From Acidilobaceae archaeon (GTDB taxonomy: Archaea; Thermoproteota; Thermoprotei_A; Sulfolobales; Acidilobaceae): DNA of 64,000 nt. The notes below the pieces were generated by a model. That model searched no databases. It was not told where the DNA came from and saw nothing but the letters and a program-made list of their open reading frames with translations. Shown piece by piece: positions 7,476-15,520 of this stretch (position 1 is its first letter; each line of letters starts with the position of its first letter). The stretch lies in the NCBI GenBank assembly GCA_026413755.1, contig JAOAKH010000003.1, forward strand, positions 1-64,000, in the 5' to 3' direction. A program made the position numbers and the translations under genes.

Positions 7476-8420
7476 TCACCCCTCCCTCCTTTCCTCGTGC
7501 TGCTTTAAGCGTTTCAGCACCTCCTCCACGCTCTTTGCTACCGCAGAGTCCCTCTCCTCGTACTCGGAGTAGCCTATCAGCTCGTAGAACTCCTTCCTGC
7601 TCATCATGTTCTCTAGCAAAGACCGCTGAGTTCCCTCCCTCCTTATGACCTCCAAGGCCCGAGCGGAGGCCCAGAGCGAGATGCGAAGGAGGGTGACAGG
7701 GAATATTACTATCTTGTAACCTGCCTCCGCGAACTCCCTAACCGTTATGTAAGGGGTCCTGCCGAATTCTGTCATGTTCGCCAGCAGCGGTGCCCTCACT
7801 TTCCTTGCGAACTCTGTGAACTCCTCTAGGCTCCTGAGGGCCTCGGGGAATATGACGTCGGCCCCTGCCTCTATATACATCTGAGCCCTCTCTATAGCCC
7901 CTTCCAGCCCCTCCACGTCCCTTGCGTCAGTGCGCGCTATTATCACGGTCTCCTTCCTCCTAGCCTCCGCCGCTGCCCTCACCTTCTTCATCATATCCTC
8001 CACGCTCACCAGGCTCTTGCCCGGCAGGTGGCCGCACTTCTTAGGCATGACCTGGTCCTCTATCTGTATCGCCGCCGCCCCCGCCTCCTCCAGCTCCCTC
8101 ACAGCTCTTACCACGTTGATCGCCTCGCCGAAGCCTGTGTCTGCATCCACTATGACGGGCAGCCTGGTTACCCTCGCGATGCTCCTGAGGGCCTGGGAGA
8201 GCTCTGAGAGCGTTATGAGCCCTATGTCCGGCATAGCGAGGAAGCCCGTAAGCGCGGCCCCAGAGAGGTACAGGGCCTCGAAACCTGCTTTCTCCGCAAG
8301 GAGCGCAAAGACTGGTCCGAAAATGCCGGGAGCCACCACCACCTCTCTCTCTTTCATGAGCTCCCTGAGGGCCCTCCCCGCGTCCAGCAGGGGCTCTCTG
8401 TATAAGTATGCCAACTCCAA
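7476..8420 (-). CDS. prpB: Methylisocitrate lyase-like enzyme (PEP mutase / isocitrate lyase superfamily)
   Basis: A 314-residue TIM-barrel lyase. VDADTGFGEAINVVRAV carries the Mg-binding aspartates; IQIEDQVMPKKCGHLPGK holds the catalytic loop with the conserved cysteine (about residue 129). ARTDA and EALRSLEEF follow as in 2-methylisocitrate lyase, which splits 2-methylisocitrate into pyruvate and succinate in propionate breakdown. The catalytic motif KKCGHLPGK is closer to PrpB than to isocitrate lyase (KKCGH with longer insertions) or PEP mutase. No methylcitrate synthase or dehydratase is nearby, so the pathway is inferred. TTG start at 8420, seven bases after the cedB stop. Confidence 0.82.
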   Translation of the reverse strand: MELAYLYREPLLDAGRALRELMKEREVVVAPGIFGPVFALLAEKAGFEALYLSGAALTGFLAMPDIGLITLSELSQALRSIARVTRLPVIVDADTGFGEAINVVRAVRELEEAGAAAIQIEDQVMPKKCGHLPGKSLVSVEDMMKKVRAAAEARRKETVIIARTDARDVEGLEGAIERAQMYIEAGADVIFPEALRSLEEFTEFARKVRAPLLANMTEFGRTPYITVREFAEAGYKIVIFPVTLLRISLWASARALEVIRREGTQRSLLENMMSRKEFYELIGYSEYEERDSAVAKSVEEVLKRLKQHEERREG

Positions 8421-8427
8421 CCCCTGC

Positions 8428-9921
8428 CTAGTAGGCGCGGGGAGTTAATAGCTCAGGCGCTTCTTCTCTAGCAAATATTGCCTTGTAGTTGTACACGCTC
8501 ACCAGAAGGGGAGGGCTATCGCCCACCTTCACGAAGGCCTCCCCCACGGGCATCTTCAGCAGGTGCTCGCTGCTCTCCAGCCCCAGCCGCCGGGCGAGCT
8601 CCACGTAGTTCCTCGTGAAGCCTCCGAAGACCACCATTACCCGAGTGTTGTCCAGCACAGCCTGCGGCACGTCTGAGGGGGACTGGGTAGCATATATGAC
8701 GTGAACCCCCTTGCTCCTCCCCTCCCTGAGTGCCATGATCAGGTGCTGCGCCGACCCCTGAGCCACTCTCCACGCCTCGTCCAGCACAACCGCTACCCTT
8801 CCTGGCAGGCCCTTCTCTGAGGCCTCTATGACTATGCTGGAGAGGATCATGCTAGCGGCTACGTTCCTGTCTTCATTAGGGAGGTCCGCGAGGTCGTACA
8901 GAACGAAGCCCCTCTCCAGCAGGGAGCCCTCGCAGGCCTTGACCTTGCTCTTCCCCCACCCCGTCTCCCTGCTAGACTTCACTAACTCTTCAGCTATTCC
9001 GTCAGTCCGAGGTACGGGCACGCAGCCCTCCACCCTTACCACCTTAGCTCCCGCCTTGGAGAGCAGGGCTTTGAGGTCCCCCTTCGGGTCTATGACGGCT
9101 ACCATATATGGGTCCAGCTGCGACTCGCTCTGGAAGCCGAGCTGGGACGAGAGGCCCGCCAACAGCACCGTCTTGCCCCTCCCCGTAGGGCCGAAGACTC
9201 CTAGGTGGGCTTCGAAGTCCTTAGGCCAGTCGAGGACGAAGAGCTCCTCCAAATCTATGCGCTTACCCACTATAATGCCCCTCTTGTCCGCTACATGCTT
9301 CTCAGATATCGCCAGGGGCTTCACGTTAAGGGAGGTCTCGAGGGGGGGCAGATGGGAGAGGAGCGACGCTATGCTCCCGTCGCTCTCCGTTCGTCTAAGC
9401 GTGACGCCCAGCTCTGCCTCTGCCAGCGTCCTAAAAGTCTCCACCGCCCTCGCCTCCTCAGGCCCCTCCGGCACCCAGAGGATCACTGCAAGGGAGCCCA
9501 CGTAGGCCTTGTGGTCCTTTGCTGCCCTCTTGTAGAGCTCCTGGAGAGCCCTAAGCCTCTCCGCATACTTCACGTGTTTTGTGGCAGCATAGGCTAGCTC
9601 GGCCTTCTTAATCTCCTCCTCCAGGTACTTCAGCAGCTTCCCTGCCTCCACCTTCAGCACCGTGGAGGCAAAGGTGGCGCTTATCCGCAGGGACTTGGCG
9701 AGCTCCACGAGCCTCTCAGAGGCCCCTTCGTCCCCTGCCGGCACCCTCTCTGCCACCAGCACGTAGCCCTTGAAAGACGTCCCTCCTATTTTCGCCTTCA
9801 GCCCGCTCGATGCCCGTACCCAGAGCGGCACCCTTAGATCGCCAGAGGCGATCATGTTTCGGACTATGAGCGCCACGGAGAGCAGGGCAAGGAAGGCTAT
9901 GAGAACGTCTATCGGCGACAT
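8428..9921 (-). CDS. cedB: CedB, VirB4/HerA-type ATPase of the crenarchaeal DNA import system
   Basis: A 497-residue motor ATPase. There is one N-terminal membrane helix (about 5-25, IDVLIAFLALLSVALIV), a middle domain, then a RecA-like core with Walker A GPTGRGKT (about 243-250), VIDPKGD, Walker B VAVVLDEAWR and IYATQSPSDVPQ. This matches the HerA/VirB4 class and the CedB subunit, which in Sulfolobus powers uptake of DNA from other cells and is related to conjugation ATPases. The assignment rests on the neighbours: it starts directly beside a polytopic CedA and a two-helix CedA1. The ATG at 9921 directly abuts the cedA stop. Confidence 0.85.
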   Translation of the reverse strand: MSPIDVLIAFLALLSVALIVRNMIASGDLRVPLWVRASSGLKAKIGGTSFKGYVLVAERVPAGDEGASERLVELAKSLRISATFASTVLKVEAGKLLKYLEEEIKKAELAYAATKHVKYAERLRALQELYKRAAKDHKAYVGSLAVILWVPEGPEEARAVETFRTLAEAELGVTLRRTESDGSIASLLSHLPPLETSLNVKPLAISEKHVADKRGIIVGKRIDLEELFVLDWPKDFEAHLGVFGPTGRGKTVLLAGLSSQLGFQSESQLDPYMVAVIDPKGDLKALLSKAGAKVVRVEGCVPVPRTDGIAEELVKSSRETGWGKSKVKACEGSLLERGFVLYDLADLPNEDRNVAASMILSSIVIEASEKGLPGRVAVVLDEAWRVAQGSAQHLIMALREGRSKGVHVIYATQSPSDVPQAVLDNTRVMVVFGGFTRNYVELARRLGLESSEHLLKMPVGEAFVKVGDSPPLLVSVYNYKAIFAREEAPELLTPRAY

Positions 9922-11274
9922 TTACGCCACCCTTATAGGTATCCTATCTCTCCCTCCCAGCAAGTATGCGAGGCCTGTTGTTATCAGGAAGAGGACAAAG
10001 GTATACATGGCCGGGACGGTAAGGTAGTAGAGGATGAAGCCTCTCATTATGTTGAGGTCAATGTAATGAACCTTCTGTAGAAGGACATCCATGTAGTCGG
10101 ACCCCTCCACAGGCCTCAGGGGGACGCTGCAGGGCCAGAGGGTTAGGCTCATCTCATGCCAGCCGCTCCTCTCTGCCTTTAGCGTGTACACCTTCAGCTC
10201 CACGTCCCTCCACTTTGCCCTGCCCTTGCTCACTGTTCCGTTGGCCTTCAGCTCGTGACGGCAGGCCTCGGGCACCTTGGCTTGCATGTACTCCCCTGCC
10301 TCTAGCCAGGCCCTCGCTGTATAGGAGTTCTCTTGGACCTGAAGGGAGGTGCGAGTAACTGAGCTCACAAAGATTACTGTCGAGGGCTGCCTGAAGAGTA
10401 TCACGTGGGGAGCCGTCAACGCCGCCTCCTTCCCTGCGCGTGATCGAGGGTCGAAGGGGGAGGGTTCTAAGGGGAAGAGGTGGCCCGCGTACTCTAACAC
10501 AGGCGTTAGAGGTTTCGCGGGGAGGGCTATTATCCTCTCAGCCAAGTATGGAGAGCTCGCGTACCCCTCCTCATCCAGCTCATGCGAGATCTCCTCCTCC
10601 GCTCCCCAGAAGTGTAAGATCCCCGAGGCCGCCGGATGACCGTAGGAGGAGGTCACTCTAACGCTGACCACCCTGTAGTCCAGGAGATCGACGCCGCCTG
10701 GAGGAGGGGCTATGAAGGAGAGGAAGAGCGGGAGGAGCTGGAGGCCCACAGTGAAGACCACCACGAAGGACATTAGCCACGCGCCGGCCCCCTTTGCTAT
10801 CCTGAAAGGGATAGAGTACAGCAGCAATCCCACCACTATTAGCTTCATGCCGTAGAGGAAGACTAGCAGGGCTATGCCGTGAAGGGTGGTGAGGAACGTC
10901 AAGGCTAGAGTTGCCATTCTGTCAAAGGGGACTATTATAGCCTGGAGGAAAGGGGAGACGCCGTACTTGAGCGGGAGGGCCTCTATGACGTTTGCCAGCA
11001 CCTTCACAGAAGCGGCCATGAAGTATGCCCCTTGCATCCAGTCTAGGAAGAGGGCCTCGGAGCCCCCCAGCATTACAGCTAGCCTCTCGCTCCCGTAGTA
11101 GAGGGCTCCGTGGATCATTACCAGCACGAAGGCGAAGAGTGAGTCTACTATGAGCAGCGGCGCCCACCTCTTTATTGAGGCGAGGGGAATGGGGAGGGCG
11201 TAGATCAGGACGCCTAAGTAGAAGGTGAGCAGCGATAGCTTCAGGGCAAGGAGGACGCTGTCACCTATGTCCAT
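9922..11274 (-). CDS. cedA: CedA, membrane channel protein of the DNA import system, with large ectodomain
   Basis: A 450-residue polytopic membrane protein. About six hydrophobic helices fill residues 8-205; a hydrophilic domain of about 190 residues (about 205-400) follows, then a last helix near 408-435 and a short basic tail. CedA is the VirB6-like pore component of the Ced system. The protein has only two cysteines, both in the hydrophilic domain (in PEACRHEL and LWPCSVPL), consistent with a disulfide on the cell exterior. The ectodomain appears larger than in the Sulfolobus protein as I remember it. It lies between cedA1 and cedB in one transcription unit. Confidence 0.8.
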   Translation of the reverse strand: MDIGDSVLLALKLSLLTFYLGVLIYALPIPLASIKRWAPLLIVDSLFAFVLVMIHGALYYGSERLAVMLGGSEALFLDWMQGAYFMAASVKVLANVIEALPLKYGVSPFLQAIIVPFDRMATLALTFLTTLHGIALLVFLYGMKLIVVGLLLYSIPFRIAKGAGAWLMSFVVVFTVGLQLLPLFLSFIAPPPGGVDLLDYRVVSVRVTSSYGHPAASGILHFWGAEEEISHELDEEGYASSPYLAERIIALPAKPLTPVLEYAGHLFPLEPSPFDPRSRAGKEAALTAPHVILFRQPSTVIFVSSVTRTSLQVQENSYTARAWLEAGEYMQAKVPEACRHELKANGTVSKGRAKWRDVELKVYTLKAERSGWHEMSLTLWPCSVPLRPVEGSDYMDVLLQKVHYIDLNIMRGFILYYLTVPAMYTFVLFLITTGLAYLLGGRDRIPIRVA

Positions 11275-11275
11275 A

Positions 11276-11530
11276 TCACACCGCGCCCGCTATTATCTTC
11301 ACCACGTAGCTGATGAACTTGAACACAGTACTCCCTATGGCGAGCCAGAAGGCAGCCCAAACGGAGTCCTCTACGAGGCTGCTGCCGGCCCTCTTCACCC
11401 TGTTAAAAGGTATAGGCGCTCCCCTCAGCGTCCAGCCTATACTCCAAGTGAGGAGGAAGAGCGCCCAAGCTAGCGCCATTACCCTCGTCGTCCACTCGTC
11501 CACTACCTGCACCAGGTCCACGTCTCTCAC
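11276..11530 (-). CDS. cedA1: CedA1, small two-helix membrane protein (pilin-like) of the DNA import system
   Basis: An 84-residue protein with two hydrophobic helices: MALAWALFLLTWSIGW (about 18-34) and AAFWLAIGSTVFKFISYVVKII (about 59-80), joined by a short basic hairpin (FNRVKR). This is the architecture of CedA1, which forms conjugation-like pili and is related to VirB2. It is first in a tight cedA1-cedA-cedB operon, with one base between cedA1 and cedA. No separate CedA2 is seen here. ATG 11530 follows a divergent promoter region of about 130 bases shared with the gene at 11664. Confidence 0.78.
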   Translation of the reverse strand: MRDVDLVQVVDEWTTRVMALAWALFLLTWSIGWTLRGAPIPFNRVKRAGSSLVEDSVWAAFWLAIGSTVFKFISYVVKIIAGAV

Positions 11531-11663
11531 CCGCCCTTCCTACAGTAAAGGAAGGGGTGCTCCCTCGTCTGGAGATGATCATGTAGGAGTGGAAGTGTTA
11601 CCCAACTAATACGAAGGCGGGGGGCTACAAGCCTCCAAGGCAAATAGAAGAACGAGGGGGCCC

Positions 11664-12149
11664 TTGAGCAGAACTGAGGAGCGCAGTAAGGGGAGGGAGG
11701 AGCTAGTGTTCTGGCTACGCGAAGAGATAAGGCTGCTCGAGCAGCGGCTGGAGACGCTAAAGGCGCTGCTGGCAATCATAGAGCAGCGAGAGCTCTCCCC
11801 GACGCTGGGCGAGCGCGTCGAGGAGGTCAAGGCAGGTAGGAGGAGGATAGCGAGGGTCATGACCGGCGAGGAATACGTGCGCGTGGTCTTCGACGAGCCG
11901 ATGAAGGTGCCCCAGGAAGTACTGACGTATCTCGGCACAATAGAGGAGGAGCTGAGGGCGCTGCAGGCAAGGACAGGCGAAGAGCAGCTAGTAAAGCTCA
12001 GCGTTAGGGAGGTCGACGGGGCCGTGGTCGAAATACGCTACGAGCCGCTGTACACGACAGTGGAAATGCTAAAAGCGAGAGCAGCGCTAAAGTATGCCGC
12101 GGAGGCTGCTTATCAGCTGCTAAAGGCTCGCGAAAGAGAGCAGGACTAA
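11664..12149 (+). CDS. Uncharacterised coiled-coil protein next to the Ced locus
   Basis: A 161-residue protein of unknown family. Residues about 8-45 form an amphipathic helix (LVFWLREEIRLLEQRLETLKAL), the middle is mixed alpha/beta (RVMTGEEYVRVVFDEPMKVPQEVL), and the end is helical (LKARAALKYAAEAAYQLLKA). No cysteines, signal peptide or membrane helix. TTG 11664 has GAGGGGG four bases upstream, making it a credible start. It is divergent from cedA1, so it may share regulation with the Ced operon, but there is no direct evidence that it takes part in DNA import. It converges on the next gene with a 4-base stop overlap. Confidence 0.65.
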   Translation: MSRTEERSKGREELVFWLREEIRLLEQRLETLKALLAIIEQRELSPTLGERVEEVKAGRRRIARVMTGEEYVRVVFDEPMKVPQEVLTYLGTIEEELRALQARTGEEQLVKLSVREVDGAVVEIRYEPLYTTVEMLKARAALKYAAEAAYQLLKAREREQD

Positions 12150-12583
12150 ATGGAGATGGCTGGACCTCTTCTCTCCCTCTCCTCTCCTCTCGACTGAGGC
12201 CCGAGGTCCTGCAGCTGTGCAAGCAGTGGGCTCAGTTGCCCCTCCTTTGCTGCCTTCTCTATTATGCCCTTCACGTCAGAGGTGTGCTTTATGTCCAGCT
12301 TCAGGAGCTCTTCTGCCAACTCAAGCGATGTGGACCAGACCTCCAAGAGGAGGTCCCTAGGTATGTTGCTCGAGATGAATGGGTCCTGGAGCCAGTTGTC
12401 AAAGGCCTTTAGGGTCTTGATCATGTAGTCGAAAACTAGCCTCGTGTGTATAATGATCTCTAATCTGTCAGAATTCCGCACACGAGCATCGGCGTTCTTG
12501 AGAGTCTCCAGCATCATTTTTTGCCTCGCTATCCATTCTTCGAGGTTCCTAGAGAACCTCACTATGTCCCTTGAGTGAGCCAC
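12146..12583 (-). CDS. DUF2153-like archaeal helical protein
   Basis: A 145-residue, mostly helical protein resembling the archaeal DUF2153 family. It has a long N-terminal helix (IVRFSRNLEEWIARQKMML), a central motif LVFDYMIKTLKAFDNWLQDP, and a second helical part (LELAEELLKLDIKHTSDVKGI). The 'AFDxWLQDP' motif is what I recall as typical of that family. Function is unknown; no catalytic residues are evident. The C-terminal tail is Arg/Glu-rich and low complexity. ATG 12583. Its TAG overlaps the TAA of the converging coiled-coil gene by four bases. Confidence 0.65.
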   Translation of the reverse strand: MAHSRDIVRFSRNLEEWIARQKMMLETLKNADARVRNSDRLEIIIHTRLVFDYMIKTLKAFDNWLQDPFISSNIPRDLLLEVWSTSLELAEELLKLDIKHTSDVKGIIEKAAKEGQLSPLLAQLQDLGPQSRGEERERRGPAISI

Positions 12584-12647
12584 GTTGCCTCCCTAGGGAT
12601 AGGGGGTCTTCAGCTCTTTTATCCTTGACCTATATTATTGACCTACA

Positions 12648-13031
12648 TTATTCCAGGACGCGGGGTATTTTCATGAGTTTCAGGAGCTCCTGAGGTATTT
12701 TCTCTATGTTCCTCCTAACGAACGCCTCGTCTTCCCGTGGGTTTCTGTACTTGTCTACCAACATAACTGGAATACCCTCTAATATGGGATACCACCTCCC
12801 GCAGTTGGAGCAAACGATCACTCCCTCAACTACCTCCCTATGGACACAGGAGGAGCACTCACTTAGGGGCACTTCCTGGGCTGGCTTGCCGTAAAGGCTG
12901 CAGAACCTCTTACACTTAACCCTCTCCACCTCTACCCTTACTTCCCTCCTCTCCTCAACTATCGAGCGTAGGAGGAGGGTGGAGTTCTTGCACACGGGGC
13001 ACGCAAGGAGCTCGAAGAAGTAGTACCTCAA
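12648..13031 (-). CDS. Trm112-like zinc-binding methyltransferase activator
   Basis: A 127-residue protein with the Trm112 layout: ELLACPVCKNSTLLL at the N terminus and VIVCSNCGRWYPILEGIPVML in the C-terminal half. Trm112 is a small zinc-binding platform that stabilises and activates several methyltransferases acting on tRNA, rRNA and release factor. An insert between the two halves carries two additional cysteine pairs (CKRFC and CSSC), more than the usual four cysteines, which could bind a second metal. TTG start at 13031 overlaps the TGA stop of the mutase gene as TTGA, implying coupled translation. The methyltransferase partner is not evident next door. Confidence 0.78.
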   Translation of the reverse strand: MRYYFFELLACPVCKNSTLLLRSIVEERREVRVEVERVKCKRFCSLYGKPAQEVPLSECSSCVHREVVEGVIVCSNCGRWYPILEGIPVMLVDKYRNPREDEAFVRRNIEKIPQELLKLMKIPRVLE

Positions 13032-14401
13032 GCTCTCCCACCCTTACATCTATCAGAGATCACCTTTAGTACTGCGTTTACCACCTCGTTAAGCCTCCCC
13101 TCTTCCCTTGCCTCGGCCATGACCCTCACCACCGGCTCGGTGCCGCTGGGCCTCACCAACACCCAGAAGTCCTCCCCGAATACCTTCACGCCGTCTATAG
13201 TTATCTGCCTGTAACCCGCGAAGAGTTCCTTCACGCTCTCCACAGCGCATGCTGCCTCCTCCGGCGTTACCCTTACTTTAGTCTTCCTGCTGAAATAGCG
13301 GGGAAGCCTCGAGAACAGTTCACTCGCGCTAGCCCTCTCCGAGGTCATGAGGTCCAGCATAAGGGCAAGCTTCATGGCTCCGTCCCGCACACACTGATGC
13401 GGGTAATGTATGTAGCCACCGTTCTCCTCAAAGCCCGCAATGCCTCTCTCCCTCCAGAGGGTCCTCGCGATGGTGACGGAGCCTACAGGCGTCCACACTA
13501 CGTCGATCCCTTGGGGCTTGAGGAACTCCTCTACGAGCATGCTGCTAGAGACTCCTGTGAAGACTCTCTTTGGGGCATCCCACTTCCTGGAGGCGTGGAG
13601 TGCCAACAGCGCGCCAGACCTGTCGCCCCAGTAGGCAACGCCCCTCTCGTCTATAAAAATAGCCCTATCCGCATCCCCGTCGTGACCGACGCCGAGGATT
13701 GCCTTCGAGGAGACGACGAGGCTTGCTGCCTCCCTCAGGCTGTCGGGGGTGGGTTCGGGCTCCCTGCCCGGGAACTCGGGGTCTAGGTGACAATTTATAG
13801 AGAGGGCCTTCAGGCCCAGCCTCCTCAGGAGCAGGGGAGTGGCGAGGGAGCCCACGCTGTTCGCACAGTCCACCACGACCTTTCCGTCGAGCCTAGCTAT
13901 GGAGTCCCTATCTACCTGCTCGGCTATTGCCTCCACGTACTCTTCTATCACTCCGTGCCTCAGCTCCACGGACTCTGTGAGAGATCTCCACCCGAGCCTG
14001 CTAGCATGGGCAGAGAAGTAGTGGTCCTCGACCACTTTTTCCTCCTCCCTTGAGAGCTCTATCCCTTCTGGCCCGATCACTTTCACTCCGTTGTACTCAG
14101 GGGGGTTGTGGCTGGCGGTGACCATTATACCCCCGTCATAGCCGCCTCTCCGCACTGCCAGCTGCACAGCAGGCGTGGGGGCGAGGCCTGCATAGTAGAC
14201 CTTCACGCCCTCTGCCAACAGCCCTGCCATTACAGAGCTCAGTATCATGTCCCCGCCTGCCCTCACGTCTCTGCCTGCCAGCAGCCTGCTGCCCTTGCCG
14301 AAGAAGGCTCCTATGGCTCTCCCGAGCCTTAGGCCCATCTCAGGAGTGAAGTCCGTGCCAGTAACGCCCCTAACGCCGTCCGTCCCGAAGAGCCTCCCCA
14401 T
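13028..14401 (-). CDS. glmM: Phosphoglucosamine/phosphohexose mutase
   Basis: A 457-residue alpha-D-phosphohexomutase. The four family motifs are in order: catalytic TASHNP with the phosphorylated serine at 97, metal loop DGDADR (about 239), sugar loop FEENGG (about 320) and phosphate loop RPSGTEP (about 424). The N terminus LFGTDGVRG is typical of the GlmM group, which interconverts glucosamine 6- and 1-phosphate for UDP-GlcNAc synthesis. Archaeal members may also act as phosphomannomutase or phosphoglucomutase, so substrate is inferred. It is upstream of and coupled to the Trm112 gene and divergent from the DUF354 gene. Confidence 0.9.
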   Translation of the reverse strand: MGRLFGTDGVRGVTGTDFTPEMGLRLGRAIGAFFGKGSRLLAGRDVRAGGDMILSSVMAGLLAEGVKVYYAGLAPTPAVQLAVRRGGYDGGIMVTASHNPPEYNGVKVIGPEGIELSREEEKVVEDHYFSAHASRLGWRSLTESVELRHGVIEEYVEAIAEQVDRDSIARLDGKVVVDCANSVGSLATPLLLRRLGLKALSINCHLDPEFPGREPEPTPDSLREAASLVVSSKAILGVGHDGDADRAIFIDERGVAYWGDRSGALLALHASRKWDAPKRVFTGVSSSMLVEEFLKPQGIDVVWTPVGSVTIARTLWRERGIAGFEENGGYIHYPHQCVRDGAMKLALMLDLMTSERASASELFSRLPRYFSRKTKVRVTPEEAACAVESVKELFAGYRQITIDGVKVFGEDFWVLVRPSGTEPVVRVMAEAREEGRLNEVVNAVLKVISDRCKGGRA

Positions 14402-14472
14402 GCCCTTCGCCTACCGTCATAGGGATCTCACAGCTTAATAGGTTAAGGAGCCGCGGCGCGAGGGGAGAATCT

Positions 14473-15519
14473 GTGGGAAGGGCCACGGTCTGGCTCGACG
14501 CCTCCACTGCAAAGAGGGCCATGCTCTCAGCATACATAGCCAGAGCGCTGAGGGAGAAGGGCTATGAGACCATCATAACGGCGAGGGGCTACGACTACGC
14601 TGTGAAGGTGCTCGAGTTGCTAGAGGAGAACTACCTGCCCACGGGAGTGCACGGAGGGGGGAGCCTGAGGGGGAAGCTGCTGGCGGACCTGGGAAGGGCG
14701 CTGGACCTCGACGTGGTAGTGGAAGAGTGGAGTCCCAGGGTCCTAATATCTTATCCTTCTCCTCCTGCAGCTAGGGTGGCCTTCGGAAGGGGCATACCAT
14801 ACATAGCCATGGGCGACACGCCACACGGGGAGGCCATGAACAGGCTCTCATATCCCCTCGCCTCAGTAGCCGTTTTCAGCGACTTCGTCGTGAACGAGAT
14901 GGAGAGGTTCATATTGAGAGGGTTCACGACGATCGAAACGTTTAGGGGGGTGGACGAGCTATTGTACATCAAGGGCTACACGCCGAGGGAGGAGAACGTC
15001 AGGGCCCTCGGGCTAGAGCCCTTCACATATATGGTCTTCAGGCCCGAAGAGTTCAAGGCTCATTACTACGAGCATATAGAGCAGAGCCTTGTGCTGGCCC
15101 TTGCGAAGAGGGCATCAGAGCTGGGGGTAAAGGCAGTAGTAGTGCCGAGGTACAGGGAGCACGTGGAGGAAGCAAAGAAGATGGCCGGCGCTGTGATCCT
15201 GGAGAAGCCCTTCATAGGCCTTGACCTGGCCTTCTTCTCGCTTGCAGTGGTCACAGGCGGCATAAGCATGGCGAGGGAGGCAGCGCTGCTGGGCGTCCCT
15301 GGAATATCGGTCTTCAGGGAGGTGATCAGCATAGACAGAGCCCTCATGTCCCTCGGCTTCCCCATAAGATATGTGAGGAGCAGGGAGGAGGGAGAGGAGT
15401 TACTGACGGAGATAGCGAGAGATCCGGACGCCCACAGGGTGAGGACTTGGGAGGCCTTAGAGAGGCTGGAGTCGCCCCTCCCCCTCTTGGAGAAGTGGGT
15501 GAGGAGGCTCGCAGGCTAG
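14473..15519 (+). CDS. DUF354 protein, glycosyltransferase-B-like fold
   Basis: A 348-residue archaeal DUF354 protein. The fold is like that of UDP-GlcNAc 2-epimerase and GT-B glycosyltransferases: two Rossmann-type halves. Features: VWLDASTAKRAML at the N terminus, GIPYIAMGDTPHGEAMNRLSY in the middle, and VTGGISMAREAALLGVPGISVF in the C-terminal half, where GT-B enzymes bind the nucleotide sugar. It is suggested to act in surface glycan synthesis, but no activity is proven for the family. GTG start at 14473. Its stop is one base before the first codon assigned to RNase HII, so the two are likely cotranscribed. Confidence 0.72.
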   Translation: MGRATVWLDASTAKRAMLSAYIARALREKGYETIITARGYDYAVKVLELLEENYLPTGVHGGGSLRGKLLADLGRALDLDVVVEEWSPRVLISYPSPPAARVAFGRGIPYIAMGDTPHGEAMNRLSYPLASVAVFSDFVVNEMERFILRGFTTIETFRGVDELLYIKGYTPREENVRALGLEPFTYMVFRPEEFKAHYYEHIEQSLVLALAKRASELGVKAVVVPRYREHVEEAKKMAGAVILEKPFIGLDLAFFSLAVVTGGISMAREAALLGVPGISVFREVISIDRALMSLGFPIRYVRSREEGEELLTEIARDPDAHRVRTWEALERLESPLPLLEKWVRRLAG

Positions 15520-15520
15520 G

